Shown here one piece after another: positions 6,314 through 14,401 of a DNA stretch of 24,478 bases. This stretch comes from an uncultured Oscillospiraceae bacterium (GTDB lineage Bacteria; Bacillota_A; Clostridia; Oscillospirales; Oscillospiraceae). Numbering within the stretch: the stretch's first letter is position 1; each line of letters starts with the position of its first letter. The position numbers were made by a program, and so were the translations under genes. The stretch covers positions 1 to 24,478 of the forward strand of contig CANRKN010000021.1 of the NCBI GenBank assembly GCA_947631215.1, given 5' to 3'. Below the pieces are notes generated by a model that was not told where the DNA came from, searched no databases, and saw only the letters and a program-made list of their open reading frames with translations.

Positions 6314-7954
6314 TCAGTCTCCCGCCCCGGCGGGGGTCAGGGTCATATAGGCGTCGGCGCTGCCGTTGCAGAAAAGCGCGCCGGCGGCGGTAAGCGTGTC
6401 GTCATAGCCGGTCCAGCCATCCTCCCGGATGGCCTGGATGTCGCTGTGGTAGCCCAGGATCAGATAGGGGCACTCGTCATAGACGATCTGCTGCAGCTGT
6501 CCGGCCAGGTCCCGGACGTCGTTCCTATCCAAAGCCACCTGCAGGCGGCCGAAGGTGTTCATATAGTTTTCGCTGCTCCAGCCGGTGAGGCTGGTGTCGG
6601 AGCCGTAAAACTGCTGGGCGGCCATCACGGCGTTGGAACTGCCCCGCCAGGAGACCATGCACATGTCCCAGTCGTCCTGGGGCCCGCATTTATCCTGCAC
6701 CGGCCCGTCGGTCACGGGCCGGGATACCTGCACTCCCTGGGCCGTCAGGGCCTCGGTGAGGATGGTGGCCGCCGAGGAGGACCAGTCGTCCTGGGAGCTG
6801 GTCACCAGGGTGAGAACCAGGTCGTTGCGGGTGCCGATGTGCTCTACATGGCCGTCCATATTCAGGTCTGCGTAGCCCATGGAGTTGAGGATAGCGCTGG
6901 CCGCGTCGGGATTATACCCCCGCAGGCCGTTCACCTCGTAGTGGTAGTCCACGCCGGGACCGGCCCAGGAGCTGCCGGCCATGGCCGCGTCACCCGCGGA
7001 CATGGATACGATGCGGGCGCGGTCCGTGCAGTACTCCACCATCTGACGCATGCCGGCCTCTGTAAAGACGCCCTCCCGGGCGTTGAAGGCGATGGCCCAT
7101 ATCTGGGACCCGGGGAGATAGGCCTGCATCTGCCGCACGCCTGGCACCCCCTGCAGCGTGGTTATCTGCACGTCGGTAAGGCCGATGGCGGCGTCTATCT
7201 CCGGCTCCGGGGCGGATATGGCCCGCCCCACGCCGGTGGCAGTGGCGTAGTAGATGAAGCGAAGCTGTCCGACCTTGGGCGAGCCGCCGAAGTAGTTGGA
7301 CCGGGCACGGAATATCCAGCTCGTCTCCTGGGGGCCGGTGTCCTCCAGCTGCCGGACGAAGGGGCCGGAGCCTATCATCTGCTCATTGTCGAAGTCCGAC
7401 AATGAGCCGCTCACCGCGCTCCATATGTGCTTGGGCAGGATGGGCACAGCCAGGTACTGCATGTCCCCCTTCACGTAGGAGGTGGTCACCACCACCGTGC
7501 TGCTGTCGGGACAGCGGACAGAGGTGATGCCGTCAAAGCAGCGGGTATAGGCGGTGTCGCCCTGCATCAGCGCCTCGTAGGTATAGCGCACGTCCTCGCT
7601 GGTCAAGGGCGTGCCGTCGGAGAAGGTTACATCTTTGCGCAGCCGCAGCGTCCAGGTGAGCTGGTCGCTGGACATGCTCCAGTCCTCCACCAGGCAGTTC
7701 ACCGGCTCCCCCGCCGCGTTCAGCCGCCACAGTGGGTCGTAGACCAGCAGGAAGAACTCCTCCGCCATGCGCCCCCGGGCCGTAAAGGGATTGAGGCTGT
7801 CCGGCTGTTCCGTGATGCCGAGGCGGAACTCGGCGCCCTCATTATATTCCGCGGGGCCGGCCTCCTTCTCTCCGCAGCCTCCCGCAAGCAGAAGCCCCAG
7901 GGCCAGTATGACGGCGGCCAAACGCCGCCATAAATTTTTCGTGCGCACGGTCAC
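6314..7954 (-). CDS. ABC transporter oligopeptide-binding lipoprotein (SBP family 5)
   Basis: An extracytoplasmic solute-binding protein of the OppA/DppA type, 546 residues from the GTG at 7954. The signal peptide (about 1-27) ends in LLLAGGC with a lipidation Cys. The mature part has the family landmarks: FRLGITEQPDSLNPF near the N-terminus, LTWTLRLRKDVTFSDGTPLTSEDVRYTYEAL (the SBP_bac_5 signature region), and a late segment GYNPDAASAILNSMGY. The frame can be extended to a TTG at 7972, but the GTG has a GGAAAGG site at a better distance. No permease or ATPase genes are nearby, so it is an orphan receptor that must dock on a transporter encoded elsewhere. Peptide, nickel or another ligand is possible. 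Confidence 0.92.
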   Translation of the reverse strand: MTVRTKNLWRRLAAVILALGLLLAGGCGEKEAGPAEYNEGAEFRLGITEQPDSLNPFTARGRMAEEFFLLVYDPLWRLNAAGEPVNCLVEDWSMSSDQLTWTLRLRKDVTFSDGTPLTSEDVRYTYEALMQGDTAYTRCFDGITSVRCPDSSTVVVTTSYVKGDMQYLAVPILPKHIWSAVSGSLSDFDNEQMIGSGPFVRQLEDTGPQETSWIFRARSNYFGGSPKVGQLRFIYYATATGVGRAISAPEPEIDAAIGLTDVQITTLQGVPGVRQMQAYLPGSQIWAIAFNAREGVFTEAGMRQMVEYCTDRARIVSMSAGDAAMAGSSWAGPGVDYHYEVNGLRGYNPDAASAILNSMGYADLNMDGHVEHIGTRNDLVLTLVTSSQDDWSSSAATILTEALTAQGVQVSRPVTDGPVQDKCGPQDDWDMCMVSWRGSSNAVMAAQQFYGSDTSLTGWSSENYMNTFGRLQVALDRNDVRDLAGQLQQIVYDECPYLILGYHSDIQAIREDGWTGYDDTLTAAGALFCNGSADAYMTLTPAGAGD

Positions 7955-7983
7955 GGGGCACCGCCTTTCCAAAGTTCGTCTGC

Positions 7984-8013
7984 AAAAGGGCCGTGGAAAA
8001 GCCCACGGCCCTT
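7984..8013 (-). terminator. Terminator of the repeat surface-protein gene
   Basis: A perfect 11-bp GC-rich stem (8003-8013 with 7986-7996, six-base loop) ends in CCCTTTTGC on the minus strand, 25 bases after the surface-protein stop codon. The U tract is short, so partial readthrough into the lipoprotein gene, which has no clear promoter of its own, is plausible. Confidence 0.75.
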
Positions 8014-8038
8014 GCTCGTTATTGCGCTTGCGGCGTTG

Positions 8039-10822
8039 TTATCTGCGGCCGCGGTTTTTCTTGGTGAGAAGGATGATCACGATAGCCAGCGCCGCCACCA
8101 GGAGCACCAGGATCACCACGTAGAGCACGATGGGCGTCTCGTCGCCGGTAACAGGGGCGGTGGGCCCAAGGTTGGGCGTGGCGGTGGAGCCGGGCACGGG
8201 CGTAGCGGTGGGCTGGGTCTGGTTGGTGGGGGCGGTGCCCTCCAGGGTCACGCTCACCTCCACGGGGTCGCCGCTGGTGAAGGTCACCCGGAAGGTATAG
8301 CCGCCGTTGCCCCAGGACTGCCAGCGGCTGCCGCCGTTGACCATGGCGGGCAGCAGCGTGATAGTGCTGCCGTTCAGCCGGTAGTCGGTGTTGTTGGTGC
8401 CGCTGACCCAGTTGTCCGCGCCGAAGCGGATCTGCAGGCCGGAGGGCGTGCGCCCTTCAAAGGTCAGGGGCAGCTCATAGGCCCGGTTCCAGGTCTCCTT
8501 GCGATTCTGCTCGGGGGTGGTCACGGGGTCGGCGGGGGTGACGTGCAGCTTAACGCTGATGGGCGCGTAGCTGAAGCCGTTGGCGTCGGCGAAGGTGAAG
8601 TCCACGTTGTAGGTGGTGTTGGCAGCCAGGCTGTCAAGATAGGTGTTGACGAAGGTCACGGTCTGGCCGTTGTCGCCGAAGTTGGAAACGGTGAACTGGG
8701 AACCGGCGGTCAGGGTCGCGCCGTAGCCGCCCTCGGGGGACACGGTGACGGTGGCCACCTTGGCGTTGGCGAAGGAGATCGCCAGCTTATCGGTGCCGCC
8801 CTGCTTCCAGGTGCGCATATCGGTGCCGTTCTGGATGCCGGCGTCCTGGACGTCCGCCGCGTTGATGTGCAGCTGCAGGGAGACGGGCTCATAGGTGGCG
8901 CCGTCGGCGGAGGCCTTGAAGGTGAAGTCCATCTTATAGGTATTGCCCACGGTCAGGGTATCCAGATAGGCCTTGGTCAGGGTCACGGTGCAGCCGGTGG
9001 TGTTGTAGTCCTCCACGGTGTAGCTGGAGGCGTCCAGAGTCTGGGTCATGGCGTCCGCCGGGCCCACAGCCACGGTGTCCACCTTGGCGTTGGCGAAGGT
9101 AATGGACATGGCGTCGGTGCCGCCGTGCTTCCAGGTGCGCATGTCGCTGCCGTTCTGCAGGCCGGGATCCTGTGCCTGAGGCGTGGCGGCAGTATCCTCG
9201 TTGGCCTCATAGGTGGCGACGGCGGCCGCGTCGGCAGTCAGTTCAAAGACCGCGCCGGCGTCATAGGGGGCGCCGTTGATGCTCCAGGAGACGAAGTGCT
9301 TGCCCTCGGGAGCGGTGAAGGGGCAGGCGTCCAGGGTCAACTGGGTGCCGGCGGCGGTATAGGCCTCGCCGGTGCCCTCCCCCGGCTCATAGGTCAGGGT
9401 GTAGGTGGGGGCCTCCGCGGGAGCCTGCTCCCAGGCGGCATAGATGGTAGTGTCGCCGGTGATTGTCACGAACTCATGGGGCTGATAGAGGGAGCCGTTC
9501 ACATTCCAGCCGGTGAAGTTGTAGCCGGTATAGGTGTAGCCGTTCTCGGGCAGCTCGAAGGCGTTGCCCTCGGTGACCTGGGTAGCCTCCATGGAGCCAG
9601 CCTCGGCGCCGTTGGCGTCGAACCAGATGTTGTACACGGTGGGAGCCGCGCTCACGGCCTGCCACTGGGCGTACACCGTGGTATCGCCGTTGATGCTGGC
9701 GGTCTCATAAGGCTGATAGACAGCGCCGTTCACGTCCCAGCCGGTGAACTCATAGCCCTCCCGGGCGTAGCCGTTGGCAGGCAGCTCAAAGGCGTTGCCG
9801 GCGGTGACCTGGGTGCCCTCCATGGAGCCGCTCTCGGCGCCGTTGGCGTCGAAGGTCACGTCATAGACCTGAATGGCCTGGTCCCAGGCGGCGTAGATGG
9901 TGGTGTCGCCGCTGAGATAGAGGCTGTCACCGGGCTGATAGATGGTGCCGTTGTAGTTCCAGCCGGCGAAGGTATAGCCCTCATGGGTATAGCCGTTCTC
10001 GGGCAGGATGAGAGGATTGCTCTCGGAAACCTGAGTGTCGTAGACCACGCCGCCCTCGGCGCCGTTGCGGTCATACCACACGTTGAAGACCTGCTCGGGG
10101 GCGGACTGCTCTTCGGCAGGCTGCTCGGGAGCCGGCTGGTCCTGAACGGGCTCATCCACCACGGGGCCGGGCTCGATCATGGCCGTGCTGCCGCCGGGGG
10201 CCATGGGCTCGGCCTGGAGATTGCCCTCCCAGTCCAGCGTGACCTTGGTCACAGGGTTGGCGCTGTCGCCGCCCACGTTCACCACCTGGGTGACGCCCAC
10301 GTTGGCGGTGACCATGGTCTGCACGCCGTCGCTGGCGTCGGTGGTCAGGAACAGGCCGATGCCTGCATCCTTCACGGCCTGGCCGGCCTCGGCCTTGCCC
10401 ACGGCGACGATCTTGCCCTCGGCGCCCTCCAGCAGCATGCCGATGGTGCCGGCGTCAAGCTCGGCGTTCACGCCGATGAGGGTGATCTTCTCCCCGTTGG
10501 CCTCCAGGGTCATGGGGTCGCCCAGATACAGGATCTCCGTCTTGTGCTCGCCGGACTCGGGGACAATGCCGCCCACGTCCACGGGGTGAGACTCGGAGAA
10601 GACGATATCCAGAGCGCTGTTGGTGCCCTTGCCGGACACATCAAGGATATAGCCGTTGGAATACTCGTTCTTCAGAGCGGCGATCTGCTCGTCGGTGAGC
10701 ACGTCGCCGTTCACGGCCAAAATGGTGAGGGCGTCTTCCGCCGCCTGTGCGTTCGCGCCGATGCTCACGAACATGCACAGCAGGATGCCCAGCACTACGA
10801 GCGTTGTCCATGTCTTTCTCAT
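8039..10822 (-). CDS. Secreted, C-terminally anchored repeat protein (InlB-type and CBM_X2-like repeats)
   Basis: A 927-residue predicted cell-surface protein. Signal peptide at about 1-28 (MRKTW start, hydrophobic core, cleavage near ANAQAAE). Residues about 30-215 form a beta-rich domain that I do not recognise. A Pro/Glu/Gln linker follows (about 218-243). Three InlB/Listeria-Bacteroides repeats begin at 245, 319 and 396 (each with NG-Y-EGY-F-GW-NG and GDTTIYA-W), and a degenerate fourth begins near 474. Two tandem CBM_X2-like domains start at 552 and 660 (both with MRTWK-GGTD), with a weak third copy near 776. A Thr/Pro stalk leads to APVTG at 889-893, a membrane helix (about 897-918) and the tail KKNRGRR. 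ATG 10822 has GGAGGT 8 bases upstream; a longer reading from 10849 has none. Promoter at 10907-10935. Adhesion or carbohydrate binding is inferred from the domains only. Confidence 0.9.
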   Translation of the reverse strand: MRKTWTTLVVLGILLCMFVSIGANAQAAEDALTILAVNGDVLTDEQIAALKNEYSNGYILDVSGKGTNSALDIVFSESHPVDVGGIVPESGEHKTEILYLGDPMTLEANGEKITLIGVNAELDAGTIGMLLEGAEGKIVAVGKAEAGQAVKDAGIGLFLTTDASDGVQTMVTANVGVTQVVNVGGDSANPVTKVTLDWEGNLQAEPMAPGGSTAMIEPGPVVDEPVQDQPAPEQPAEEQSAPEQVFNVWYDRNGAEGGVVYDTQVSESNPLILPENGYTHEGYTFAGWNYNGTIYQPGDSLYLSGDTTIYAAWDQAIQVYDVTFDANGAESGSMEGTQVTAGNAFELPANGYAREGYEFTGWDVNGAVYQPYETASINGDTTVYAQWQAVSAAPTVYNIWFDANGAEAGSMEATQVTEGNAFELPENGYTYTGYNFTGWNVNGSLYQPHEFVTITGDTTIYAAWEQAPAEAPTYTLTYEPGEGTGEAYTAAGTQLTLDACPFTAPEGKHFVSWSINGAPYDAGAVFELTADAAAVATYEANEDTAATPQAQDPGLQNGSDMRTWKHGGTDAMSITFANAKVDTVAVGPADAMTQTLDASSYTVEDYNTTGCTVTLTKAYLDTLTVGNTYKMDFTFKASADGATYEPVSLQLHINAADVQDAGIQNGTDMRTWKQGGTDKLAISFANAKVATVTVSPEGGYGATLTAGSQFTVSNFGDNGQTVTFVNTYLDSLAANTTYNVDFTFADANGFSYAPISVKLHVTPADPVTTPEQNRKETWNRAYELPLTFEGRTPSGLQIRFGADNWVSGTNNTDYRLNGSTITLLPAMVNGGSRWQSWGNGGYTFRVTFTSGDPVEVSVTLEGTAPTNQTQPTATPVPGSTATPNLGPTAPVTGDETPIVLYVVILVLLVAALAIVIILLTKKNRGRR
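8525..9169 (-). repeat. Two tandem CBM_X2-like domain repeats
   Basis: Residues 552-659 and 660-766 of the surface protein align along their length. Both begin NG-(S/T)-DMRTWK-GGTD, continue SFANAKV / TFANAKV, and share the pattern of a T-V(T)-F/L-x-K/N-x-YLD-(S/T)-L segment before a Y-x-(M/V)-DFTF strand. The pattern resembles the Ig-like X2 domains found beside cellulosomal and other glycan-active modules. Confidence 0.8.
9410..10090 (-). repeat. Three InlB-type (Flg_new) repeats
   Basis: Units of 74, 77 and 78 residues start at DNA positions 10090, 9868 and 9637. Units 2 and 3 are the most alike (FDANGAE-GSME-TQVT-GNAFELP-NGY), pointing to a fairly recent duplication. Each ends in GDTT(I/V)YA-W. 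Confidence 0.9.
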
Positions 10823-10906
10823 AAGGCAGTACCTCCAGAATCCAAGCATTACGGGTCGTGTAATCTTTTTGTTATTAATTGTTATTTCCGTCTGGATTCG
10901 GTTACA

Positions 10907-10935
10907 ATTCTATCATCAATTCTGCCCGTTGTCAA
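10907..10935 (-). promoter_or_regulatory. Promoter of the repeat surface-protein gene
   Basis: Minus strand TTGACA (10935-10930), 17-base spacer, TAGAAT (10912-10907). Transcription should begin near 10900, leaving a leader of about 78 bases. Confidence 0.85.
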
Positions 10936-10997
10936 CGAGAGTTTCTGATTATTTTCTGAAATTATAGAATTTTTTACCTATTTGTCACGTTTACCCG

Positions 10998-12389
10998 TCA
11001 GGTATCCAGCCCTGACAGGGTGTTCACCCAGTATCTCTTGTGCACCAGCACCCCGCCGATGACGCATTTGATGAGCACCGTGGACACGCTCAGGGTGTAC
11101 ACCGCCAGGATGCCGAGGTCCGTGCAGTGGGCCAGGACCCACGCCACCGGCACATTCACCGCCCAGGCAAAGCAGCTGTCGAAGAGGAACGTCACCAGCG
11201 TCTTGCCGCCGGAGCGCATGGTGAAGTAGCTGCCGTTGGCGAAGCAGTCGAAGGGCAGCATCACCGCCATGATGCGGATGAGGGACCCGGCAAGGCTCCG
11301 CACCTCCTCCGTGGTGTTGTAAAACCGCGGGAACAGCCCCGACACCGCCGCCATGAGGATGGCGATGGACGTGGATATCATGAGCCCCAGGGTCAGGAGC
11401 TTCCGGTCCGTATCCACGGCCTGCTCCGTCATGCCCGCCCCCAGCTCCTGGCCCACGATGATGCCGATGGTGGTGCCCACGCTGAAGGCCACGGCGGTGA
11501 ATACGTCGAACAGCACCAGCGCGATGTTCATGGCCGCCATGACGGTGATGCCCCGGGTGGAGTATATCTGCGTCAGGGTGGCCGTGCCCAGGCACCAGAG
11601 GGCCTCGTTGGCCATCAGGGGCATGCTGCGGCGGAACATGTCCTTCAAGAGGGCCCGGGGCATGGGAGCCCCCTCCATCATATGGCGGGTGAACAGCACC
11701 TGGTCCCTGTGCCGGTGGCTCCACCCCACGCACACCCCCAGCTCCACGAACCGGGAGATCACGGTGGCCAGCGCCGCGCCCTCCACGCCCATGGCCGGGG
11801 CGCCCAGGTGGCCGAAGATGAGGACCCAGTTGAGGAACAGGTTCACGCCCACCGCCGACCAGGAGGCCACCATGGGCACCACGGCGTGGCCCGCCTCCCG
11901 CAGGGTGGTGGCGTATACCATGGCCACGGTGTAGGGCACCATCCCCCACAGCATCACGCGAAGATACCCCTGGGCGTAGGCGGCCACTTCGGCGCTCTCC
12001 TCGGGGCTGCCGGTGATATAAAGGCCGATGAGGGGCCGGCCGGCAAGGCCCAGCACGGCAAGGCACACGAAGCACATGATAAGGGACGTGGCCATCTTGT
12101 AGCGGAAGGCGGCCTTGAAGCTCCTCTCCTGCCCCGCGCCCCAGTACTGGGCGCAGAAGATGCCCGGGCCGGAGACGGTGCCGAAGATGACGAGATAGAA
12201 GATGAAGAAGAGCTGCCCCACCACCGCCACGCCGCTCATGGAGGCGGTGCCGGTCTGGCCCACCATGATGTTGTCCAGAAGGGAGACGAAATTCGTCACC
12301 GTGTTCTGGAGCATGATAGGCAGCGCCACCGTCAGCGCCCGGCGGTAGAACCGCCTGTCTCCTATGAACTTATGGGCCGTTCCGGACAT
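10998..12389 (-). CDS. MATE-family multidrug/organic cation exporter
   Basis: An integral membrane antiporter of the MATE (NorM/DinF) family, 463 residues with about 12 hydrophobic segments in two related halves. The N-terminal half shows the family pattern ALPIMLQNTVTNFVSLLDNIMVGQTG, followed by GVAVVGQLFFI. The second half repeats the pattern with SMPLMANEALWCLGTATLTQIYS and a later VGTTIGIIVGQELGAG. It uses a Na+ or H+ gradient to export cationic compounds; the substrate cannot be predicted. AAGGAGGAT lies 6 bases before the ATG. It is monocistronic: promoter at 12419-12447, with the next gene on the same strand starting from its own promoter at 10907-10935. No obvious regulator lies next to it. 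Confidence 0.95.
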   Translation of the reverse strand: MSGTAHKFIGDRRFYRRALTVALPIMLQNTVTNFVSLLDNIMVGQTGTASMSGVAVVGQLFFIFYLVIFGTVSGPGIFCAQYWGAGQERSFKAAFRYKMATSLIMCFVCLAVLGLAGRPLIGLYITGSPEESAEVAAYAQGYLRVMLWGMVPYTVAMVYATTLREAGHAVVPMVASWSAVGVNLFLNWVLIFGHLGAPAMGVEGAALATVISRFVELGVCVGWSHRHRDQVLFTRHMMEGAPMPRALLKDMFRRSMPLMANEALWCLGTATLTQIYSTRGITVMAAMNIALVLFDVFTAVAFSVGTTIGIIVGQELGAGMTEQAVDTDRKLLTLGLMISTSIAILMAAVSGLFPRFYNTTEEVRSLAGSLIRIMAVMLPFDCFANGSYFTMRSGGKTLVTFLFDSCFAWAVNVPVAWVLAHCTDLGILAVYTLSVSTVLIKCVIGGVLVHKRYWVNTLSGLDT

Positions 12390-12418
12390 GGGACATCCTC
12401 CTTTTCAGACAGAGGGCT

Positions 12419-12447
12419 ATTATACCCGAGGGCCCGCCGCTTGTCAA
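12419..12447 (-). promoter_or_regulatory. Consensus sigma-A promoter of the MATE gene
   Basis: Minus strand TTGACA (12447-12442), a 17-base GC-rich spacer and TATAAT (12424-12419), a full match to consensus at both hexamers. Confidence 0.9.
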
Positions 12448-12463
12448 TTTTCCGCCTCCGCGC

Positions 12464-12492
12464 TTTTCATTTGCCCCGGCCTGTGATAGAAT
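12464..12492 (+). promoter_or_regulatory. Promoter of the secreted metallopeptidase gene
   Basis: TTTTCA (12464-12469), 17-base spacer, TAGAAT (12487-12492), four and five of six matches. It diverges from the MATE promoter, the two -35 elements lying 16 bases apart. Confidence 0.65.
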
Positions 12493-12568
12493 AGGAAAAA
12501 TTTAATGTATGTTCCCGCGCCGGCGGCGCACACTATCCTTTATCACACCACGAAAAGCGAGGTCGACC

Positions 12569-14356
12569 ATGCATACCATCCTCTCTCTCCTTCTGGCCCT
12601 TGTCCTGGCCTTCACCGCCTCCGGGCGCCTGGCGGACCTGCGGGACGTCATCGACAGGCGGCAGGACCGGCTGGAAGCGGCGGGAGACGCACTCCAGCCT
12701 CAGGCCGACGCCCAGGTCATGGCTGAGGCCGTCCCCGGCCAGGCGGTGGATTGGGACGACGTGGTCTACGAGCATGTGGACCCCGACTCCTTCTATGAGG
12801 CTGCCGGCACCCTGGCGGAGGAGCAGAACGCCCAGGCCGTTACAGCGGGCTACGACGCTCTCTACGCCCAGCTTGTCCACGCCGCCACCCAGGCGGAGGT
12901 AGCCTATATCCGCTATAGCGGCAACGTGACTGACAGCTATTGGTCGGACGAGTCCGTGTACAGCGAGACGGTGTATGGCCAGATGTACGACGCCTTTCTC
13001 ACCGCCTGCCACGGGGTGATGCAGGGCCCCTGCGCCGGCGCTCTCCGGGACCATGCGGGGGCGGACCTGGCGGCGCTTTTTGAGAGTTACGAGCCCATGT
13101 CCGCCCGGGAGGCGGAGCTGTCTGTCCGGGAGGCGGAGCTCACAGACCGGTACTACGAGCTCATGGCCGGCGCCGGTGAGGTGGCCTATACCTGGCAGGG
13201 CCAGGACTGGACGCAGGACATGATCGACGGCTTTCAGGGCGCAGACCTGGCGAGCCGGGACTATGACGCCTATCTGGAGGTATATTTCGGCCAGCAGAAG
13301 GCCGTATGCGATATAGTAGGGCCCATCTTTCAGGAACTGGTGAGTCTGCGGATGGAGCAGGCGGAGCTGGCGGGGTATGAAAGCTTCACGGACATGGCCT
13401 ATGAGACGGTCTATTTCCGCGACTATAGCCCTGCGGAGGCCCAGGCCCTGTGTGACGGGGTGAAGCCCCTGGCCCGGGAATACTACGACAGCCTCTATGA
13501 TCACGCCGCCCCTGATGAGACCTCCTTCCCCGACGACGAAAGCATGCTGGACGCCCTGGGCCGATGCGTCAGCGCCCTGGACCCGGCATTGGAAGCGCCC
13601 TTTGCCTATATGACGGATCACGGTCTGACAGATATCGGCATGGGGGCCGACCGGCTGGACAGCAACTATACCACCTATCTTCGGGAATACGGTATGCCCT
13701 TCGTCTTTTTCTCCCAGCGGGGGGACTGCTTCGACTTGGCCAGCCTCACCCATGAGTTCGGCCACTTCGCCGATACGCTCTCCTCCCCGCCTCCTGATCT
13801 GTTCAGTTTTGGAAACCTGGACCTGATGGAGATACCCTCCACGGCCCTGGAGGCTCTGGGCACCTTCTGCTATGACGACGTATACGGCGAGGGCGGGCCC
13901 GGCGCCCGGACCGCGGTGCTGTGCGACCTCTTTGAGGCGGTGGTGGACGGATGCATCTACGACGAGTTCCAGCGGGAAATATACGCCCGGCCGGATATGA
14001 CGCTGGACGAGATCAGCACCCTCTTCGCGGACATCAGCGCCCAGTACGGGGTCTACGAGCCCACAGGGGTGGACTACTTCTGGGTATATATCCCCCACAA
14101 CTTCTCAGACCCGCTCTACTATATCAGCTACGCCGCCTCCGCCCTGGCGGTCATCCAGATATGGGACGCCGCCCAAGAGGACCTGGCCGCCGGCGTGGGC
14201 CTTTTGGAGGACATCATGGCCGCCGACAAGTATAACGGCGGGTATGTGGACACGCTTACGCAGCGCGGGCTCACGCCCTTCACCGAGCCCGGGGCCGTGG
14301 AGGCGATATGCGCCCCCTTCCTGGAGGAGCTGGCACGCATGGCCGCCCTTACCTGA
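12569..14356 (+). CDS. Exported M3-family (oligoendopeptidase F-like) zinc metallopeptidase
   Basis: A 595-residue peptidase of family M3. The active site is HEFGH at 395-399, with the third zinc ligand expected at E421 in MEIPS, the spacing and sequence context seen in thimet oligopeptidase-like enzymes. Upstream landmarks typical of M3B are YESFTDMAYE and YFRDYSPAEA. Residues 1-19 (MHTILSLLLALVLAFTASG) look like a signal peptide, though its N-terminus carries only a His, so export or membrane tethering is likely but not certain. Start 12569 is chosen because GAGG lies 6 bases before it; the frame opens at 12509 with an Arg-rich extension lacking a ribosome site. The protein should cleave short peptides. 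It is monocistronic, between its own promoter and the terminator at 14361-14401. Residues about 180-193 contain a REAELSV/REAELTD duplication. Confidence 0.92.
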   Translation: MHTILSLLLALVLAFTASGRLADLRDVIDRRQDRLEAAGDALQPQADAQVMAEAVPGQAVDWDDVVYEHVDPDSFYEAAGTLAEEQNAQAVTAGYDALYAQLVHAATQAEVAYIRYSGNVTDSYWSDESVYSETVYGQMYDAFLTACHGVMQGPCAGALRDHAGADLAALFESYEPMSAREAELSVREAELTDRYYELMAGAGEVAYTWQGQDWTQDMIDGFQGADLASRDYDAYLEVYFGQQKAVCDIVGPIFQELVSLRMEQAELAGYESFTDMAYETVYFRDYSPAEAQALCDGVKPLAREYYDSLYDHAAPDETSFPDDESMLDALGRCVSALDPALEAPFAYMTDHGLTDIGMGADRLDSNYTTYLREYGMPFVFFSQRGDCFDLASLTHEFGHFADTLSSPPPDLFSFGNLDLMEIPSTALEALGTFCYDDVYGEGGPGARTAVLCDLFEAVVDGCIYDEFQREIYARPDMTLDEISTLFADISAQYGVYEPTGVDYFWVYIPHNFSDPLYYISYAASALAVIQIWDAAQEDLAAGVGLLEDIMAADKYNGGYVDTLTQRGLTPFTEPGAVEAICAPFLEELARMAALT

Positions 14357-14360
14357 CATC

Positions 14361-14401
14361 AAAAACCGCCGGAGGCGTGAGCCCCCGGCGGTATCTTTTT
14401 T
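14361..14401. terminator. Bidirectional terminator between the M3 peptidase gene and pgsA
   Basis: A hairpin of 7 bp plus 3 bp around a single A-C mismatch, with a GTGA loop (14366-14391), is flanked by AAAAA on the left and a T-rich run (TATCTTTTTTT) on the right. It can terminate the plus-strand peptidase transcript and the minus-strand pgsA transcript. Confidence 0.9.

Noticed and set aside
9410..10090. Regular repeats considered as a CRISPR-like or other non-coding array
   Set aside because: The repeat unit is about 225 bases, in frame, and translates to InlB-type protein repeats inside one gene.
8012..10948. 978-residue plus-strand open frame opposite the surface-protein gene
   Set aside because: A Gly/His/Val-rich shadow of the repeat gene on the other strand in GC-rich DNA; no ribosome site, no recognisable domain, while the minus-strand gene has promoter, ribosome site, signal peptide and domains.
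12533..14098. 521-residue minus-strand open frame opposite the M3 peptidase gene
   Set aside because: Shadow frame; the plus-strand protein has the zinc motif and family landmarks, this one has none.
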